Source: Aquitalea magnusonii
GTDB taxonomy: Bacteria; Pseudomonadota; Gammaproteobacteria; Burkholderiales; Chromobacteriaceae
Direction: 5' to 3'
Assembly: GCF_002217795.2 (NCBI RefSeq)
Contig: NZ_AP018823.1
Span: 3,534,001-3,598,000 of the forward strand
Length of the DNA: 64,000 nt
Shown here: positions 59,462-64,000 of the stretch, piece after piece
Position numbering within the stretch: the stretch's first letter is position 1
Layout: each line of letters begins with the position of its first letter
Translations under genes and position numbers: made by a program
The notes under the pieces: model-generated
What the model was told of the DNA's origin: nothing
What the model saw: only the letters and a program-made list of their open reading frames with translations
The model's database searches: none

Positions 59462-60979
59462 ATGCGTAGCGATACCACCACAGCCCTCACCCAGGATTTC
59501 GTTCGGCAACTGGCCGACCAGGCGTTTTCACGCTCGGCCGGCGCACCGCTGATCACGGGCAATCAGGTTACGCTGCTATACGACAGTACGGATAACTTTC
59601 CGGCCTGGAAACAGGCGATTGCCGCAGCAGAAGAGTCGGTGTTCATCGAGATGTATATCGTGGCCAACGACACGTTTGGCCGCGACATCCGCCAGTTGCT
59701 GGCGGACAAGGCTGCAGCAGGGGTCAAGGTATGCCTGCTGTATGACTGGCTGGGCTGCTGGAAACCCTGGCTGAGCGGATTTTTCCGCCCGCTGCTGGCG
59801 GCCGGTGCCGAGGTCAGGGCCTATAATCCGCCCACGCTGACCGGCGGCCTGAGCCTGTTGGGGCGCAATCATCGCAAGCTGATCGTGGTGGACAGACAGC
59901 TAACCTTCATTTCCGGCTTGTGCATCAGCGCCAGTTGGGAAGGCAGGCCGGATGCCGGCATCGCGCCGTGGCGCGACACCGGTCTGTCCTTGCGTGGACC
60001 GCTGGTGCGTGAAGCGCTGGCCGCCTTTGCCGATAGCTGGGCCAGTTGCGGCCCGGCACTGGACGCGCAATGGCTGGATTTTTCCACCCCCATCGCGGAA
60101 TGCGGCACCATTGCCGCCCGGCTGATTGCCACCACCCCGTCCACCGCCCACATGATGCGGCTGGACATGCTGATTGCCAGCTTTGCCCGCCGCACCCTGT
60201 GGCTGACCGATGCCTATTTCATGGGCACCAGCACCTATCTGTCGGCACTGAAACAGGCTGCGCGCGATGGCGTGGATGTGCGGCTGCTGGTGCCCCGCTC
60301 CAGTGATATCCGCTGGATTGCCACGGTGTCGCGCACCATGTACCGGCCACTGCTGGAATCCGGCGTGCGGGTATTCGAGTGGAACGGCCCGATGATTCAT
60401 GCCAAGACCGCCGTGGCCGATGGCCGCTGGGCGCGTATCGGTTCGACCAATCTGAACATTTCCAGTTGGCTGGCCAATCGCGAAATCGATGTCGCCATCG
60501 AGGACGAAAGCGTGGCCGGCGAACTGGCCGCCCGCTTCTTGCAGGATCTGGAACAATCCACCGAAGTGGTGCTCAGCGGCCACAAGCGCACCCCGGTGTT
60601 GACTCACCCGCGCCAGCGCCAGCAAGCCTCCTTCCTGTTTCCGGCTGCCGGACATGCGGCGCGCAGCGGGGCCAGCGCCGCCGCCAGGCAGGCCGCACGC
60701 ATTGGCGATGCACTGGGTGCCGTGGTGCGCGGTACCCGCAGCATAGACAGCAGCGAAGCCACGGCTTTTCTCACCATCGGCCTGAGCCTGCTGGGCTTTG
60801 CCGTAGTGGCCGCCCTGTTTCCCTGGCTGGTGGCCGGCCCGCTGGTTTTCCTGCTCACCCTCAGCGGTGGTGCCATCGTATTGAAGGCACTGGGCCTGTA
60901 TCGGCGGCGCAATGAAAAAAAACAACAGTTGGCCGAGACAAAAAATAATCTCAAACCCCCAGTCGGGCCTGAAGGCTAA
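59462..60979 (+). CDS. Phospholipase D-family cardiolipin synthase-like protein
   Basis: The 505-residue protein has two HKD half-sites: NHRKLIVVD near residue 137 and IHAKTAVADGRWARIGSTNL near residue 315. The second carries the usual GSTN. A C-terminal hydrophobic pair (about 436-480) suggests membrane attachment and the end is basic. It probably joins or exchanges phosphatidyl groups to make cardiolipin. Typical ClsA/ClsB proteins have no C-terminal membrane pair of this kind. The start is uncertain: ATG 59462 has no clear ribosome-binding site and an in-frame TTG at 59435 has GGAAT just upstream. Confidence 0.85.
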   Translation: MRSDTTTALTQDFVRQLADQAFSRSAGAPLITGNQVTLLYDSTDNFPAWKQAIAAAEESVFIEMYIVANDTFGRDIRQLLADKAAAGVKVCLLYDWLGCWKPWLSGFFRPLLAAGAEVRAYNPPTLTGGLSLLGRNHRKLIVVDRQLTFISGLCISASWEGRPDAGIAPWRDTGLSLRGPLVREALAAFADSWASCGPALDAQWLDFSTPIAECGTIAARLIATTPSTAHMMRLDMLIASFARRTLWLTDAYFMGTSTYLSALKQAARDGVDVRLLVPRSSDIRWIATVSRTMYRPLLESGVRVFEWNGPMIHAKTAVADGRWARIGSTNLNISSWLANREIDVAIEDESVAGELAARFLQDLEQSTEVVLSGHKRTPVLTHPRQRQQASFLFPAAGHAARSGASAAARQAARIGDALGAVVRGTRSIDSSEATAFLTIGLSLLGFAVVAALFPWLVAGPLVFLLTLSGGAIVLKALGLYRRRNEKKQQLAETKNNLKPPVGPEG

Positions 60980-61476
60980 ACTGTCTTAAAACAAACCGTT
61001 AACACAGGTTTTCCTCGCTAAAAGCCTTATGCCACAAGGCTTTGCCCGGTTTATTTGATCAAACCTCCAGATTATTTTCAGCTACTGATATTGCCGTGCA
61101 ACACAAGCACGGTAAAAGGTCTACAATGCGCGCTTTCTTGGGATGTTCTCCAAGCCGGCCGACGTGAAGGACGCACGCAAAACGTGCTCCCTAAGAACGC
61201 CGGGGATCTGCGGCCACTCCACGTCAGCCTGCAGGACGCACCCCGGTTTTCGTGCGCACCCAGTAATATTTACGCGCCTCAAGGCCAGCCCCGCCCACTG
61301 CCATCCGGCAGGGACCAGCGACTGCGCCCCAACGCGCACCGAGTGACACTGCAGCAAGCTGCGGGCCGACAGGCGTTACAGGTGCACGGTATTGTCCTTG
61401 CCGATGGCAAGGGCTGCCTTCCTGAATGGCCATCCCCGGCTGTGGTGTCCGAGTTTTGACTGACAAGGACTCAGGT
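60980..61476. other. Long leader/intergenic region before the decarboxylase gene
   Basis: A weak hairpin after the phospholipase gene is at 61021-61043. A possible -10 (TACAAT) lies near 61120. From there about 350 bases run to the decarboxylase start with high GC content and many short inverted repeats (for instance TGCCATCCGGCA near 61301 and GCCGATGGC near 61401). An open frame of 134 codons crosses it but has no family resemblance. It may be a structured 5' leader; no known riboswitch class was recognised. Confidence 0.4.
61021..61043 (+). terminator. Weak hairpin after the phospholipase gene
   Basis: AAAGCCTT and AAGGCTTT pair around seven bases and are followed only by GCCC, so it lacks a U-tract. 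Confidence 0.4.
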
Positions 61477-63732
61477 ATGCGTTTTCACTTTCCCATCGTC
61501 ATCATCGACGAGGACTTCCGCTCGGAAAACACCAGCGGCTCCGGCATCCGCGAACTGGCAGCAGCCATGGAAGCCGAAGGCATGAGTGTGATTGGTTACA
61601 CCAGCTATGGTGACCTCACCTCCTTTGCCCAGCAGCAAAGCCGGGCAGCCGGTTTTATCCTGTCCATCGACGACGAAGAATTCCAGACCGACGACGCCTC
61701 GGAAAACGCTCTGGGCCAGCTATACAGCTTTGTGGCGGAAATCCGCCGCCGTAACCCGGACATTCCGGTGTACTTGTATGGCGAAACCCGTACCGCGCGC
61801 CATATCCCCAACGACATCCTGCGCGAGCTGCATGGTTTCATCCACATGCACGAAGACACGCCGGAATTCGTGGCACGCCATATCATCCGTGAATCCAAGA
61901 GCTATCTGGACAGCCTGGCCCCGCCGTTCTTCCGCGCGCTGGTGGACTACGCCCACGATGGCTCCTACTCCTGGCACTGCCCCGGTCACTCCGGTGGCGT
62001 GGCCTTCCTGAAGAGCCCGGTAGGCCAGATGTTCCACCAGTTTTTTGGCGAAAACATGCTGCGCGCCGACGTGTGCAATGCGGTGGACGAACTGGGCCAG
62101 TTGCTGGACCACACCGGCCCGATTGCTGCCTCGGAACGCAATGCGGCGCGCATTTTCAATGCCGACCACCTGTTCTTCGTCACCAACGGCACTTCGACTT
62201 CCAACAAGATCGTATGGCATAGCTGCGTGGCAGCCGGTGACATCGTGCTGGTGGACCGCAACTGCCACAAGTCCAATCTGCACGCCATCATGATGACCGG
62301 TGCCATTCCGGTATTCCTGATGCCCACGCGCAATCACTACGGCATCATCGGCCCGATTCCCAAGTCGGAATTCCAGCTGGAAAGCATCAAGAAGAAGATT
62401 CTGGCCAACCCCTTTGCCCGCGAAGCGCTGGAAAAGAACCCCAAGCTCAAGCCGCGCATCCTCACCATCACCCAGTCCACCTACGATGGCATCCTGTACA
62501 ACGTGGAAGAGATCAAGGGCCTGCTGGATGGCGAAGTGGACACCCTGCACTTTGACGAAGCCTGGCTGCCGCACGCCAGCTTCCACGACTTCTATGGCGA
62601 CTTCCACGCCATTGGCGAAGGCCGTCCGCGTTGCAAGGACAGCCTGATCTTCTCCACCCAGTCCACCCACAAGCTGCTGGCCGGCATCAGCCAGGCTTCG
62701 CAGATTCTGGTGCAGGACCCGCAAAACCGTCAGCTGGATACCGCCTGGTTCAACGAGGCCTATCTGATGCACACCTCCACCAGCCCGCAATATTCCATTA
62801 TTGCCAGCTGCGACGTGGCTGCCGCCATGATGGAACAGCCGGGTGGCCAGGCGCTGGTGGAAGAATCGCTGGTGGAAGCTCTGGACTTCCGCCGCGCCAT
62901 GCGCAAGGTGGACGAGGAATACGGCAACGACTGGTGGTTCAGCGTATGGGGCCCGGACGAGCTGTCCGACGACGGCATCTGCGACCCGGTGGACTGGGAA
63001 CTGAAACCCGGCGCGCACTGGCACGGTTTTGCCGGTATCGAAGAAGGCTTCAACCTGCTGGACCCGATCAAGGCCACCGTGCTGACCCCGGGCCTGGACG
63101 TGGACGGCAGCTTCGAAGAAATGGGCATTCCGGCCGCCATCGTCACCAAGTACCTGACCGAACACGGTGTGGTGGTGGAAAAAACCGGCCTGTACAGCTT
63201 CTTCATCATGTTCACCATCGGCATTACCAAGGGCCGCTGGAACACGCTGATTTCGCTGCTGCAGCAGTTCAAGGACGACTTCGACAAGAACCAGCCGCTG
63301 TGGCGCGCCATGCCGGACTTTGTCGCGCGCTACCCGCAGTACGAGCGCGTGGGCCTGCGCGACCTGTGCCAGCGCATTCACGCGCTGTACACCAAGCATG
63401 ACATCGCCCGCCTGACCACCGAGATCTATCTGTCCGAGATGGAACCGGCCATGCGTCCGGCCGATGCCTTTGCCAAGATGGCCCACCGCGAGATCGAACG
63501 CGTGCCGGTAGACCAACTGGAAGGCCGCGTCACCGCCGTGCTGCTGACCCCGTACCCGCCGGGCATTCCGCTGCTGATTCCGGGCGAGCGTTTCAACAAG
63601 ACCATTGTTGACTACCTGCGCTTTGCCCAGGCCTTCAACCGCGAGCTGCCGGGCTTCGAGACCGACGTGCATGGCCTGGTGGCCACCGATGTGGAAGGCC
63701 GCAAGGTGTACTGCGTGGACTGCGTCAAGTAA
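61477..63732 (+). CDS. Orn/Lys/Arg decarboxylase (arginine/lysine decarboxylase, LdcA/AdiA type)
   Basis: The 751-residue fold-type-I PLP enzyme has an N-terminal wing domain (MRFHFPIVIIDEDFRSE), FGENMLRADVCNAVDELGQLLDHTGP near residue 190, TNGTSTSNKIVWHS near 236, DEAWLPHASFH near 360 and the PLP Lys399 in STQSTHKLLAGISQ, then PYPPGIPLLIPGERF near the C-terminus. Length and sequence recall Pseudomonas LdcA more than E. coli AdiA, so lysine or arginine could be the substrate. ATG 61477 follows AAGGA by eight bases. No cognate antiporter is adjacent, so a simple acid-resistance system is not shown. Confidence 0.92.
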   Translation: MRFHFPIVIIDEDFRSENTSGSGIRELAAAMEAEGMSVIGYTSYGDLTSFAQQQSRAAGFILSIDDEEFQTDDASENALGQLYSFVAEIRRRNPDIPVYLYGETRTARHIPNDILRELHGFIHMHEDTPEFVARHIIRESKSYLDSLAPPFFRALVDYAHDGSYSWHCPGHSGGVAFLKSPVGQMFHQFFGENMLRADVCNAVDELGQLLDHTGPIAASERNAARIFNADHLFFVTNGTSTSNKIVWHSCVAAGDIVLVDRNCHKSNLHAIMMTGAIPVFLMPTRNHYGIIGPIPKSEFQLESIKKKILANPFAREALEKNPKLKPRILTITQSTYDGILYNVEEIKGLLDGEVDTLHFDEAWLPHASFHDFYGDFHAIGEGRPRCKDSLIFSTQSTHKLLAGISQASQILVQDPQNRQLDTAWFNEAYLMHTSTSPQYSIIASCDVAAAMMEQPGGQALVEESLVEALDFRRAMRKVDEEYGNDWWFSVWGPDELSDDGICDPVDWELKPGAHWHGFAGIEEGFNLLDPIKATVLTPGLDVDGSFEEMGIPAAIVTKYLTEHGVVVEKTGLYSFFIMFTIGITKGRWNTLISLLQQFKDDFDKNQPLWRAMPDFVARYPQYERVGLRDLCQRIHALYTKHDIARLTTEIYLSEMEPAMRPADAFAKMAHREIERVPVDQLEGRVTAVLLTPYPPGIPLLIPGERFNKTIVDYLRFAQAFNRELPGFETDVHGLVATDVEGRKVYCVDCVK

Positions 63733-63754
63733 GCCGCAAACAGCGCAGCATGCC

Positions 63755-63785
63755 AAAAGCCGCAGGCACTGTCCTGCGGCTTTTT
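63755..63785 (+). terminator. Rho-independent terminator of the decarboxylase gene
   Basis: AAAAGCCGCAGG and CCTGCGGCTTTT pair around six bases, followed by TC. It lies 22 bases beyond the stop codon. Confidence 0.88.
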
Positions 63786-63807
63786 CTTTGCGCTGGCGTC
63801 AGCACGC

Positions 63808-63987
63808 TCAATGACGGCACAAGGTATTGCGCCCGGCAGCCTTGGCCTGATACCGCGCAATAGCGGCCGCTGCATACACCTGCAGCAGAGCGTCGCCCGG
63901 TCGCCACATGGTCAGCCGCGACGCCTCCACCACCGCCTGCCTGCTGCGCAAGGCAAGCGCGCACAGACTGACCGCCCCACCTGGTTT
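63808..63987 (-). pseudogene. Remnant of a GGDEF-domain C-terminus (degenerate or 5' interrupted)
   Basis: On the minus strand a frame ending at 63808 reads DALLQVYAAAAIARYQAKAAGRNTLCRH, whose AKAAGRN ending is typical of diguanylate cyclase C-termini. The segment before it is not GGDEF-like, and an in-frame stop (63988-63990) cuts the frame just upstream. Either a frameshift or decay has occurred, or the resemblance is fortuitous. The rest of the gene, if any, lies outside the window. Confidence 0.4.
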
Positions 63988-64000
63988 TCACCATACAGAC

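Noticed and set aside
61055..61459. 134-codon open frame in the decarboxylase leader
   Set aside because: There is no ribosome-binding site, no recognisable family, and a composition typical of chance frames in GC-rich DNA.

Overview
The window looks like chromosomal DNA of a beta-proteobacterium, most likely of the Chromobacteriaceae/Neisseriales group. This is inferred from the GC-rich housekeeping genes (petABC, gltBD, groESL, sspAB), a SAH riboswitch before ahcY, and a fused NagF/NagE-type GlcNAc phosphotransferase system. No species was identified by a search. The overall picture is an ordinary core chromosome interrupted by one AT-rich surface-polysaccharide island at about 35.8-51.46 kb.

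Layout. 1-12 kb: a gene tail, a DMT-family exporter, a MarC/YhgN membrane protein, a KfrA-like DNA-binding coiled-coil protein, DctA, a LysR/DoxX divergent pair, the two-gene GlcNAc PTS (EIIA-HPr-EI fusion plus EIICB with an extra EIIB-like domain), and a HAD phosphatase. 12-17.3 kb: two identical tRNA-Phe genes, then the homogentisate branch of tyrosine catabolism on the minus strand (hpd, hmgA, fumarylacetoacetase, maiA), with a divergent Lrp-type regulator. 17.3-25.8 kb: a periplasmic binding protein paired with a membrane diguanylate cyclase, metF, ahcY under a SAH riboswitch, a second membrane diguanylate cyclase, and sspB/sspA. 25.9-32.9 kb: the cytochrome bc1 operon, a Nif3-family gene, groESL with a sigma-32-type promoter and a perfect CIRCE, and a WecA-like initiating sugar-phosphate transferase.

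33-52.8 kb is the surface glycan locus on the plus strand. It holds rmlBDAC (dTDP-L-rhamnose), then a nonulosonic-acid set (pseB, pseC, aldo/keto reductase, SpsF-like cytidylyltransferase, class III aminotransferase, pseG, pseH, pseI). After these come a PhyH-like dioxygenase, a probable Wzx flippase, an LbH acetyltransferase, a CapS/KpsS-like protein, a GT2 glycosyltransferase, a probable Wzy polymerase, a UDP-glucuronate decarboxylase and ugd. Base composition falls abruptly near the 3' end of rmlA and rises abruptly just inside ugd, which suggests a cassette exchanged between conserved flanks. The WecA-like protein would start the lipid-linked unit, the sugar-nucleotide genes supply rhamnose, a pseudaminate-like acid and xylose/glucuronate, and Wzx/Wzy would export and polymerise it.

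52.8-64 kb: gltB and gltD are separated by a small four-helix-bundle ORF with GGGAGT-type inverted flanks. Then come a phospholipase D/cardiolipin-synthase-like gene, a 751-residue Orn/Lys/Arg decarboxylase with a long unexplained 5' leader, and the degenerate 3' end of a possible GGDEF gene at the right edge.

The observations I find most worth following are the atypical nonulosonate pathway with its PhyH-like enzyme, the binding-protein/diguanylate-cyclase pair, the Cys-less second EIIB domain, and the four-helix-bundle insertion between gltB and gltD. Nothing here proves a wholly new system.
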